The translations under genes and the position numbers were made by a program. From the NCBI RefSeq assembly GCF_000712055.1, contig NZ_JOOA01000002.1, positions 62,001 to 126,000 on the forward strand: a stretch of 64,000 nt of DNA, written 5' to 3'. This stretch comes from Ruminococcus sp. HUN007 (lineage in GTDB: Bacteria; Bacillota; Clostridia; Oscillospirales; Ruminococcaceae). Below, piece after piece: positions 34,902 to 43,424 of the stretch (position 1 is its first letter; every line of letters starts with the position of its first letter). Under the pieces are notes generated by a model. The model had not been told where the DNA came from. It saw only the letters and a list, made by a program, of their open reading frames with translations, and made no database searches.

Positions 34902-34934
34902 TAATAGTATGAAGAAAATGGAGTTGACAAAAAG

Positions 34935-36164
34935 ATGAAAATAAAATTTAATGAAAAGTATAATACAATAGCGTATTATACTGTTATAGTCTTTTCTATA
35001 TGCGTACTGATCGTACTGCTTGCTTTCAGGTTTAATTCCTTTATAGGAATCGTTGGAAGCATATTAAAGGCTATTTCACCTGTTATATGGGGATTCGTTA
35101 TAGCCTACATAATGCAGCCACTTGTAAGAACAATAGAACGGTTTCTTACTATAAGAGTACTTAGAAAGAAAAAGCAAAGCAAACTGTGCAGGTCGATAAG
35201 CATCGTCATAGCATCGCTGATCGGTTTTTCTGCCATTGTTGCCCTCGTTGCAATGGCTGTCCCTCAGATAGTGGAGAGTATATCAACGCTGCTCAACAAA
35301 ATGCCTGAGTACCTCTACTCGTTGTATGTTTCAACCCTTGATTTCCTTGAAAAAAATCCTGAGATCAACGAGCAGGTAACCGACTGGTTCCAGCAGCAGT
35401 ATGTCACTATTTCCGATCATGTAATAGGATGGATAACAGACGTTAAACCAACTTTTGAAAGATATTTCGTTCTTATCAAGGACGGTGTATTCAGTTTCCT
35501 TATGGGTATCAAGGATTTCCTTCTCGGTTACATCGTTTCAATCTATCTTCTTTACAGCAAGGAAAACTTTATAAGACAGGCGAAGAAATTTTTCTATGCT
35601 GTTCTTCCTAAGAAGACATATGATACGGTAATAAGCAAGGGTGCTCACGCAAACACTATTTTCAGTGATTTTCTTGTCGGCAAATCACTTGACTCATTCG
35701 TTATCGGCATGCTCTGCTTTATTGTAATGGTTATTTTCCAGTTTGACAATGCAATGCTCATAAGCTTTATCGTCGGAATCACAAACATGATCCCGTTCTT
35801 CGGACCATTCATAGGTGCTATTCCGTCAATCGTTCTTGTGCTTCTTACTCAGCCTCAGAAAACTGTAGCATTCATTATTATAATTCTTGTTCTGCAGCAG
35901 TTTGACGGTAATATACTCGGTCCTAAGATCCTCGGAAACAAGCTTAATCTCCCGACTTTCTGGATCATGTTTTCGATTTTCTTCTTCGGAAATCTTTTTG
36001 GATTCGGCGGAATGCTTGCAGGTGTTCCGGTATTTGCGGTTATCTACACGCTTACAAAAGAATTTGTGGATGAACGTATAAAATCCAAAAATCTCGAAAT
36101 GCTGAAAAAGGGGATAAGCGAAAGCGACAGAGAAATGCTCTCTGATCTTGAAGAGGATAATTAA
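34935..36164 (+). CDS. AI-2E / PerM-family membrane protein
   Basis: 409 residues with about eight membrane helices. Paired N-terminal helices (YYTVIVFSICVLIVLLAF; ISPVIWGFVIAYIMQPLV) are followed by a loop with the WF-x-Q region and C-terminal helices that include GITNMIPFFGPFIGAIPS and LGPKILGNKLNLPTFWIMFS. Both are signature segments of the family first tied to autoinducer-2 export (TqsA/YdiK) and now known to include other exporters. The transported compound is unknown. The ribosome site is weak (GGAG 12 bases upstream). Monocistronic, ending at a terminator. Confidence 0.85.
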   Translation: MKIKFNEKYNTIAYYTVIVFSICVLIVLLAFRFNSFIGIVGSILKAISPVIWGFVIAYIMQPLVRTIERFLTIRVLRKKKQSKLCRSISIVIASLIGFSAIVALVAMAVPQIVESISTLLNKMPEYLYSLYVSTLDFLEKNPEINEQVTDWFQQQYVTISDHVIGWITDVKPTFERYFVLIKDGVFSFLMGIKDFLLGYIVSIYLLYSKENFIRQAKKFFYAVLPKKTYDTVISKGAHANTIFSDFLVGKSLDSFVIGMLCFIVMVIFQFDNAMLISFIVGITNMIPFFGPFIGAIPSIVLVLLTQPQKTVAFIIIILVLQQFDGNILGPKILGNKLNLPTFWIMFSIFFFGNLFGFGGMLAGVPVFAVIYTLTKEFVDERIKSKNLEMLKKGISESDREMLSDLEEDN

Positions 36165-36172
36165 AAAATTAT

Positions 36173-36212
36173 ACCCGGATGTTCGTAATGTGAATATCCG
36201 GGTTTTGTATAA
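36173..36212 (+). terminator. Terminator after the AI-2E family gene
   Basis: ACCCGGAT (36173-36180) pairs with ATCCGGGT (36196-36203), followed by TTTGTAT. Confidence 0.8.
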
Positions 36213-36237
36213 TGGAAGCAAAAAACATGAAATAAAA

Positions 36238-36280
36238 TAAAGATCCGGATGAACTATCAGTTTCATCCGGATCTTTATTT
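36238..36280. terminator. Terminator hairpin at the 3' end of the aldo-keto reductase gene
   Basis: AGATCCGGATGAA (36241-36253) pairs with TTCATCCGGATCT (36262-36274). T-rich on both strands (TTATTTTA plus; TTATTTTATTT minus). Confidence 0.85.
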
Positions 36281-37200
36281 TACTGCGGTTCCCAGACACC
36301 CTGCTGACGGATGCCTGTCTTTTTTGCTGCTTCAGTAAGCATATCAATCTCTTCGTCTGTCAGGTTTACTTCGAGAGCTGCGGCAAGCTTTTCAGCATAT
36401 ACAGGTTTTGTAATGCCGACAATCGGCACGGTTCCCTTCGCAATAGCCCACAGAACCGGCACCTGTGAAGGATCGATACTATATTTTTCTGCGATTGAAC
36501 GCATCATGGCAAGCAATCCTTCTATTTTCTTAAACTTACTTTTCGGAAATGCAAAATTACGCATCGACAGTGCAGGGAAGTGGTTTTCAGCGTTGTATTT
36601 TCCTCCGAGTGCTCCCTGTTCGAGAACCATATAAGCATAGTAACGCATTCCGTTGGCATTGCAGTAATCGATGATCGGCTGCTGGTCGTTTCTCAGAAGA
36701 CTGAAATGATTCTGTACCGCACCCGGTTTAAGGCCGTACTCAAAAAGTGCTTTCTCAGCCTCTTTTATGTGTTCCATTGAAACATTGGAAATGCCAATGC
36801 TTTTAATTCTGCCTTCTTTCAAAAGCGGAACAGCTTCCTTCAGGTTTGCGGTGATATTATTCGGAGTGTGAAGCCAGAAAAGATCAGCATTTTCACGCTG
36901 CAGACGCTTCATACTCTCATTAAAAGACTTTGTAAGTTCACCGTTCGAATATTTTTTCGGCGGGAAGAATTTCGTTGATATGAAAATATCACTTTGTCCT
37001 TTTATAAGGGAACCAAGCAGGGCTTCACAGGTACCCATTCCGTATACAGCAGCAGTATCCCAGTTTAACAGACCGAGTTCCACTGCTTTGCTGAAAGTCT
37101 GCCTTAAAACAGATACATCCGGCGAATTTCCGAAAACAGCCCTTGCTCCGCTGATACCGGAACCCCATGCCCAGGTGCCTATCATTACTTCTTTATTCAT
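36280..37200 (-). CDS. Aldo/keto reductase
   Basis: 306 residues, a single TIM-barrel AKR domain. It has NWDTAAVYGMGTCEALLG (the conserved Asp and catalytic Tyr), FISTKFFPP (Lys), FWLHTPNN (His) and GISNVS (the GISN cofactor loop). It most likely reduces carbonyl compounds with NADPH; the substrate is not evident. The frame stays open to 37449, but the extra residues are basic and shadow-like; ATG 37200 has GGGGAGGT upstream. It is 37 bases downstream of the YgiQ-like gene and may be co-transcribed. Confidence 0.85.
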   Translation of the reverse strand: MNKEVMIGTWAWGSGISGARAVFGNSPDVSVLRQTFSKAVELGLLNWDTAAVYGMGTCEALLGSLIKGQSDIFISTKFFPPKKYSNGELTKSFNESMKRLQRENADLFWLHTPNNITANLKEAVPLLKEGRIKSIGISNVSMEHIKEAEKALFEYGLKPGAVQNHFSLLRNDQQPIIDYCNANGMRYYAYMVLEQGALGGKYNAENHFPALSMRNFAFPKSKFKKIEGLLAMMRSIAEKYSIDPSQVPVLWAIAKGTVPIVGITKPVYAEKLAAALEVNLTDEEIDMLTEAAKKTGIRQQGVWEPQ

Positions 37201-37237
37201 AATCAGAATACCTCCCCGGTATGAATTATCTTCATGA

Positions 37238-39196
37238 TCATAGTTTATATTTGGGTTTATAATTGTTATGCTTACCGTTGTTTCTTCTGTTGTCAGACTG
37301 TCCCGGTTTTCTGATGCCTGAACTTTTCTTCGGTGCATTACCATTTTTCTGAGGAATATTCTTCTTCGATGAGTTATTTCCTTTATTCGGTGAGTTTTTC
37401 TGAGGGTAGTCCTCAACAAGACATTTCGGCGATGAACCGATAAGATCACGTCTTCCGGCTTTTTTCAGTGCTTCAAGTACAATGTCCCTGTTCTGAGGAC
37501 GGAAATACTGGAGCAGGGCACGCTGCATCGCCTTTTCCTGCGGAGTTTTCGGAACATATACCTTTTCCATTGTATACGGATCAACTTCCGAATAGAACAT
37601 GGCAGTTGAAATAGTGCCCGGAGTAGGGTAGAAGTCCTGCACCTGTTCCGGACGTATTTTGTTTTCCTTCAGGAAAAGCGCAAGCTCGATTGCTTCGTTA
37701 AGAGTGCTGCCCGGATGGGATGACATCAGGTACGGGACAAGGTACTGTTCCTTGTCCATTCCTTTTGTGATCTCATAGAAACGTTTCTGGAAGGCCTTGT
37801 ACGCTTCAATGTGAGGCTTTCCCATTTTATCAAGCACTACAGCGGAACAGTGTTCCGGAGCGACTTTCAGCTGTCCGCTGACATGATGGAGAATAAGCTC
37901 GCGTATGAATTCATCGTTCTTATCCTGCATAAGATAGTCGTAGCGGATCCCCGAACGGATGAAAACTTTCTTTATGCCCTTGATCTTTCTTATCTTTCTG
38001 AGCATTGCGAGATATTCCGTGTGATCTGCCTTAAGCGCAGGACACGGTGTCGGAGCGAGACATTTCTTTCCCATGCACAGTCCTTTGCTCAGCTGCTTTT
38101 CGCAGGATGTGTGGCGGAAGTTTGCTGTAGGACCGCCGACATCATGAATGTAGCCCTTGAAATCAGGCATCTGCGTGATACGTTCAGCTTCCTTCAGAAC
38201 AGATTCCTCACTTCGTACAGTGATCCTTCGTCCCTGATGCAGAGCAATGGAACAGAAGTTGCAGTAGCCGAAACATCCGCGGTTGTGGGTAATGGAAAAA
38301 CGGACTTCCTCAATACCCGGTACTCCGCCTTCAGCTTCATAGCTCGGATGGATCGCTCTTGTGTAGGGAAGACTGTAAATGTAGTCAAGTTCTTCGGTCG
38401 TCAGACTGTATGCAGGCGGGTTCTGTACGAGCATCATTTTTCCGTGACGCTGGATTACCGTCTTTCCGTAGACCTCGTCCTGCCAGTCATACTGTATTTT
38501 AACTGCTTTTGCATATTCAAGCTTATTGTCACGAACCTGCTCAAATGACGGACACTGTGCAGCACCCAGAGGGGTATTGACCGGTTCAGTGAGATAACAT
38601 GTCCCGCGTACATCGTGGATGGAATGAATATCTTCACCCTCTGAAAGACGTGTGCATATCTCTTTTATCTGGTGTTCGCCCATACCGTACATGAGTATAT
38701 CCGCGCCGCTGTCAACCAGTACTGATGCACGTACAGCATCATCCCAGTAGTCGTAGTGGGCAAAACGGCGCAGGGAGGCTTCCAGTCCGCCGATGGCGAT
38801 CGGAACATCACCGAAGTACTCCCTGATTTTCTGACAGTAAACTATAACCGCACGGTCAGGACGTTTTCCTGCCACTCCGCCAGGAGAATAGGCGTCTTCC
38901 GAACGTTTCCTTTTAGCCGCAGTATAGTGGGCGACCATTGAATCAATGTTTCCCGAAGTAACGAGAAACGCATATTTAGGCCTTCCGAAACGTCTGAAGT
39001 CTCTGTCACATCTCCAGTCCGGCTGTGAAATAATTCCCACAGTAAAACCCATAGCCTCTATAAGTCTCGTTATAATAGTCGCTCCGAAACTCGGATGATC
39101 AACATAGGCATCACCGGTTATATAAATAAAATCGAACTGATCAATACCCAGTTCTTCCATTTCCTTTCTGGTTGTAGGCAGAAATCCTTCGTACAT
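37238..39196 (-). CDS. YgiQ-family radical SAM protein
   Basis: 652 residues. The N-terminal YgiQ region (LPTTRKEMEELGIDQFDFIY...GDAYVDHPSFG and AIGGLEASLRRFAHYDYW) is followed by the radical-SAM cluster motif NRGCFGYCNFCSIALHQGR (CxxxCxxC) and a TIM barrel with ACLxLxx-type 'HLKVAPEH'-like LKVAPEHCS. The last ~60 residues are low-complexity, Lys/Asn/Pro-rich (KKNIPQKNGNAPKKSSGIRK). It is an iron-sulfur, SAM-dependent enzyme of unknown substrate; the family is widespread in anaerobes. ATG 39196 follows GGAG. Confidence 0.9.
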   Translation of the reverse strand: MYEGFLPTTRKEMEELGIDQFDFIYITGDAYVDHPSFGATIITRLIEAMGFTVGIISQPDWRCDRDFRRFGRPKYAFLVTSGNIDSMVAHYTAAKRKRSEDAYSPGGVAGKRPDRAVIVYCQKIREYFGDVPIAIGGLEASLRRFAHYDYWDDAVRASVLVDSGADILMYGMGEHQIKEICTRLSEGEDIHSIHDVRGTCYLTEPVNTPLGAAQCPSFEQVRDNKLEYAKAVKIQYDWQDEVYGKTVIQRHGKMMLVQNPPAYSLTTEELDYIYSLPYTRAIHPSYEAEGGVPGIEEVRFSITHNRGCFGYCNFCSIALHQGRRITVRSEESVLKEAERITQMPDFKGYIHDVGGPTANFRHTSCEKQLSKGLCMGKKCLAPTPCPALKADHTEYLAMLRKIRKIKGIKKVFIRSGIRYDYLMQDKNDEFIRELILHHVSGQLKVAPEHCSAVVLDKMGKPHIEAYKAFQKRFYEITKGMDKEQYLVPYLMSSHPGSTLNEAIELALFLKENKIRPEQVQDFYPTPGTISTAMFYSEVDPYTMEKVYVPKTPQEKAMQRALLQYFRPQNRDIVLEALKKAGRRDLIGSSPKCLVEDYPQKNSPNKGNNSSKKNIPQKNGNAPKKSSGIRKPGQSDNRRNNGKHNNYKPKYKL

Positions 39197-39229
39197 AACG
39201 TCATCTCCACGTAAAAGATAGATATTTAT

Positions 39230-39258
39230 ATAATAACATAACCGGTCGGAATTGTCAA
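39230..39258 (-). promoter_or_regulatory. Promoter of the YgiQ-like gene
   Basis: Minus strand TTGACA (39258-39253), 17-base spacer, TATTAT (39235-39230). Confidence 0.75.
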
Positions 39259-39284
39259 TTTTCAGAAAAACAGCAAAATAATAA

Positions 39285-39314
39285 TTGTAATAGTCTTAAG
39301 GTCTGTGCTATAAT
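39285..39314 (+). promoter_or_regulatory. Promoter of the SPASM radical-SAM gene
   Basis: TTGTAA (39285-39290), 18-base spacer, TATAAT (39309-39314). The transcript would have a ~100-base leader. Confidence 0.6.
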
Positions 39315-39421
39315 TGTATAACAATATGAAAACACGGTATGCAAAACCGAATTCCGGGGATTTCCCGCTCAGCCTGCACTGATCTGTATTCATTTCAGTG
39401 TTTGCAAAGGAGAAGAAAAAC

Positions 39422-40408
39422 ATGGACTACTATATAAGTATAACTAACCGCTGCAACCTGCACTGCGAGTACTGCTACGAGAAAAAACTCAATACGGAAA
39501 TGGGTATGCTTGACGATAAAACCACAGATGCAGTTATAGAATTCGTTAATTCCATCCCAAATACAGGAACCATTTACTTTTTCGGCGGTGAACCTTTGCT
39601 CGGGAAAGATATCATAAAAAAGATAACCCTGCAGACGAAAGCAAACAGCTATATAATCACCACAAACGGAACGCTTCTTGATGAGAATTATATTAAATGG
39701 TGCTCGGAACACGGAGTAAAATTCAATGTTTCCCATGACGGAGCAGATCTTTCAGCACGCGGTATCGATCCGGAGGTGCTCAACGAAAAGATCAGAATAC
39801 TGCAGAAATATCAGCGCGAGATCCTGCTTCAGCTCGTTTATACAGAAAAGACTCTTCCTAAACTGCCTGATAACATCCGTTATTTCCGCGATCTCGGTAT
39901 CACTGCAGCATCTGCTATAATGGAAGAGAGTACATGTCCTGCAGATACTGATGCATTCGGAGACATGCTCCTGAAGGCGTGGCGTGAAGCAGCTTCGGTT
40001 TCCGGTATCTCTATTCTTGAAATAATAAACAAGATCACAGCAATTACGGACCAGAAGCCGCATCAGTGTGATATTTGCAAAAGGAAAATGTACATTAACT
40101 GGGACGGAAAGATCTATCCCTGTCTCCAGTTCCAGAACAGAGCAGAATTTCAGTGCGGCGATGTATTTAACGGTATAAACACAGTACCTATAAAAGAAAA
40201 GTATCCGGAATATTCAAGCTATCCTTCAGATTGTGATGACTGCGAAATACGGAAATACTGCGATAATTCCTGTGCCTGCCGTAAAATGGCCACATCCGGG
40301 ACGCTTAGGGCAGTATCTGATGCCAGCTGTCTTGAACAGCAGATACTGACCCTGGTCGCACTTGAAAGAATAGAAAAATATGCAAAAAAGAGACATTCTG
40401 CGTCATAA
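39422..40408 (+). CDS. Radical SAM/SPASM domain protein
   Basis: 328 residues. Radical-SAM motif SITNRCNLHCEYCYEKK (CxxxCxxC) at residues ~7-18 and FFGGEPLL (the GGEP motif). A C-terminal SPASM domain has many Cys: CDICKRKMYINWDGKIYPC, CGDVFNG, CDDCEIRKYCDNSCACRK. Such proteins mature ribosomal peptides or sulfatases using two extra iron-sulfur clusters. No sulfatase and no convincing precursor peptide lie next to it, so the target is open. AAAGGAG precedes ATG 39422. Single gene. Confidence 0.85.
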   Translation: MDYYISITNRCNLHCEYCYEKKLNTEMGMLDDKTTDAVIEFVNSIPNTGTIYFFGGEPLLGKDIIKKITLQTKANSYIITTNGTLLDENYIKWCSEHGVKFNVSHDGADLSARGIDPEVLNEKIRILQKYQREILLQLVYTEKTLPKLPDNIRYFRDLGITAASAIMEESTCPADTDAFGDMLLKAWREAASVSGISILEIINKITAITDQKPHQCDICKRKMYINWDGKIYPCLQFQNRAEFQCGDVFNGINTVPIKEKYPEYSSYPSDCDDCEIRKYCDNSCACRKMATSGTLRAVSDASCLEQQILTLVALERIEKYAKKRHSAS

Positions 40409-40452
40409 ATCTGAGTGGAATACGGGATTTCAGTTACGTAATCTCTCTACTC

Positions 40453-40475
40453 GGAATACGGCGAAGCCGTATTCC
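40453..40475. repeat. Perfect hairpin, REP-like
   Basis: GGAATACGGC (40453-40462) faces GCCGTATTCC (40466-40475) with a GAA loop. It has the same 'short GC-rich arm with tiny loop' style as the hairpins inside 11960-12068. Confidence 0.45.
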
Positions 40476-40498
40476 GGCTTGATCATTGTTTACCAAAA

Positions 40499-40541
40499 AG
40501 TCGTTCCTCAAAAATCTATGAGGAACGACTCTTTCTTTTTA
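40499..40541 (+). terminator. Terminator after the SPASM radical-SAM gene
   Basis: AGTCGTTCCTC (40499-40509) pairs with GAGGAACGACT (40520-40530), followed by CTTTCTTTTT. Confidence 0.9.
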
Positions 40542-40617
40542 TGTTCTGTATTTGTAAACTGAAGTTGTAAAGTATGATCGTTTTATTGCTGTTTTTGTAA
40601 AAGGAAAGTCAGGTTTA

Positions 40618-43411
40618 TCAGTCATCTGCACCTATTTGGTCTGTTTCGATAACGAATTTTACGCTGCCCTTCATTGAATCAGATTTTCCTGAGAATGAAG
40701 TATATTCTTCCGATGCCTTTGAAAGCGCCTTAAGTCTGTCTGTAAAATCAGCGACCTCGTTATTGACAGTATCCGAGATCTTTCCAATGCCTTCTTCATC
40801 GAATTTTGTCATACCGTCCTTTAATTCGGAAGCACCGTCGTGTATTTTACCGATTCCGTCGATAAGAGCATCTGTTCCGTTTTTAAGACTGCCGATACCG
40901 CCTGAAAGTTCTGAAGAACCGGAAGCAAAATCAGATGTACCTTTTTTGAATATATTAAGGGAATCAAACAGTTCCTTGATTCCTCCGAAAAGAGAACCGG
41001 AACCCTTCTTAAGTTCCTTTGCTCCTTCGGCAAGCTTTTCTGTTCCTTTATCTGCCTCTGTGATACCGTTAAGAAGAGCAGAAGCACCGTCATCAACCTT
41101 TACAGCACCGTCAGCAAGTGAAGCAGCGCCAGCGTCAGCTTTGCCGATTCCGTCTGCAAGTGTACCTGTTCCTTCGTCAACGCTCTTTGCTCCGGTGCTC
41201 AATGCATCGGCACCAGCTGAAAGGTTTGCAGCGCCGTCCTTAAGTGAATTTGTACCTGCCTTAAGTTTCTGAACACCTGAAGTGATCCTGCTGCAGCCTT
41301 CGTTCAGTTCGTTTACACCGTTTGTATATGAAACTATACCACCGTTTACCTTTTCATAGCTTTCAGCAAGCTGATCAACGGCATTCTTTATCTTGCATAT
41401 GTTTTCAGTAGTTCCTGAGAGCTTTTCGGCAAGAGCGTTTATAGCAGCATCAAACTGTTCGTAGCTTGCCTTAAGAGAAGCAGTACCTTCTGCAATTTTA
41501 GCGGCTGCTTCACTGATACCGTCTGAATAGTTAAGTGAACCTTCAATAAATGCGCTGTCACCTTTAAGAACAGTCACAATATTTTTCAGTGAAGCTATCT
41601 GTTCATTAAGTGCGGCAGCCTGTTCCTCGCAGCCTTCCACAGCGGCAAGTGCTTCGGCCTGTGAGGAAAGTGCTGCTATCTGAGATTCAAGAGTTTCGAT
41701 GCATGCTGCATTTCCCGCTGCCAGAGAATCTGTATCAAGGCCGTTTTCAGCAAAACGGTTCTTCATGGCCTCTGAACCTGAAGCTGCCTTTAACTGTTCA
41801 GCTGCACTGTTAAGATCTGTAATGCCCTGCTTTATAGCAGATGAGGAATCCACAAGCACCTTAAGCTGTGAAGTATCTGCTGAAACTTCAGCAAGTCCGT
41901 CACGTAAAGCCTTGATTCCGTTGAGATATTCAGCCGATCCGTTAAGAAGTGCTTCTGTATTTGAAGTAAGTTTGATAAATCCGGCACTTAAGCTGTTAAG
42001 GCCGTTACCAAGATCTTCGACACCGCTGTCGAGTGAAACTGTTCCTTCACTGAGAGTTCTGGCTCCGCCTGAAAGTTCGGCAGCTCCGGCTGAAAGGGAA
42101 GAAGTACCTTCCTTAAGTGATGAAGCACCTTCGGAAAGGGCAGCAGTACCGTTCTTAAGTGAGGCTGCACCTTCAGAAAGAGCCGAAGTGCCTTCCTTAA
42201 GTGAACCTGCGCCGTTCTTAAGTGCACCGGTACCTTCCTTAAGTGAATCTACACCGTCTGTAAGTTCGCCGATACCTCCGTCAAGTTTTTTTCCGCCTTC
42301 TTTAAGTTTTCCTGCACCTTCGGAAAGCTTTGAAGCACCGTCATTTATCTGACCGGCAGCATCGTTAAGCTTTGCCGCGCCGTCTGAAAGTTTTCCGACG
42401 CCAGTCTTCAGATCCTTTGATTTTTCAAGAAGTGTGTCAATACCGTCATAAAGTTCAGAAGTTCCGTTTTTGAGTTTAAGGGAAGCTTCGGTAAGTTCAT
42501 CGATCTTTGACTTCAGTTCATCAACGGTTGATGTCGGATCGATGCCGATTTCGTTAAAGATCTCATTTGTAACTACTGTAACTGATGTTTCAAGTGCAAA
42601 GTCGTTTACATCAGCTGAGACTTCAAAATATTCCGGTATATTGATCATGCTTGTATCAATAGCAGAATCATTTATCTGTTTTCCTGTTTCAAGGCTTTCC
42701 TTAAGGCCCGGGAAAGCACCTCCGGCGACTATACATCTGTTTCCGTCTGAAACTACTTTTCCGTTTTCTGCTTCCACATTGGTAAATCTGCTGCTGTCGA
42801 GCACAAGACCGGTAACTGCTGCAAACGGAACGGAAACGGTATATTTCTTTCCGTCAACATCTACAGTTCTCTTTTCATTATTGGTATAGTCAAAACGGAT
42901 AGTAACATGTCCACTCTTTCCGGCAAGTTCGGAAGGGGTGACCTTGTTTCCGTCAAGTGTGTAAGTTACGGTAAGCTCTACAGGAAGGTCACGGTCTGTT
43001 TTTCCCTGATAGTAAATATCAGATCCTCCGGCCTGCCATGCCAGGCTGCTTCCCGTCTCTGAATATGCTTCGCTTCCCTTGACATTAACGATATCTTTAA
43101 GTTCGGAAACATCGTCAAGTATCTGCAGTGAATCAGGATTTGAGATCCAGTCGCTTACAGTAACATCTTCTGTATTACCGTCAGCAGATGCATTTACATA
43201 GACTGTTTCGCTCTTTGTAATTGTATCGCCGCTCTGTGAGGAGACTGCGGTTTTTTCAGTTTCCTGTATTTCTTCTGATTTAGCCTCTGCCGCTGAACTT
43301 TCTTCCGTTTCTCCGGTTTCATTTCTGCTTTCAGCATAAAGAACTGTAAAACCTGATGATAAAAACAAGTGCTGTTACTCCTGCGATTATTTTTGTATAT
43401 TTCGATTTCAT
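40618..43411 (-). CDS. Giant secreted LxxG-repeat protein paired with MMPL exporter, frameshifted in signal peptide
   Basis: The frame from ATG 43411 (GGAGG upstream) reads MKSKYTKIIAGVTALV, then breaks at the A5 run (43361-43365, plus strand). Dropping one base gives a normal signal peptide ending SSGFTVLYA and a 930-residue protein. After a ~230-residue beta-rich domain comes a very long array of heptad-like units such as LKEGTSALSEGAASLKNGTA, with Gly every seventh residue, as in YhgE/Pip-type and MMPL-associated proteins. The C-terminus (VKFVIETDQI) has no membrane anchor. It lies 13 bases after the MMPL gene and is likely a partner that spans the wall for the exporter. Confidence 0.7.
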
Positions 43412-43424
43412 AATATATTCCTCC

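Noticed and set aside
37201..37449. N-terminal extension of the aldo-keto reductase
   Set aside because: The extra residues overlap the YgiQ-like gene's basic tail in another frame, and ATG 37200 has a strong ribosome site at a normal AKR start.
39328..39384. Short ORF MKTRYAKPNSGDFPLSLH as a possible precursor for the SPASM enzyme
   Set aside because: No ribosome site, no Cys, and none of the features of known precursor peptides.
41699..42352. Long open frame on the strand opposite the LxxG-repeat gene (also 40763-41272)
   Set aside because: It is the antisense of a repetitive, strongly biased gene, encodes Pro/Ser-rich nonsense and has no ribosome site.
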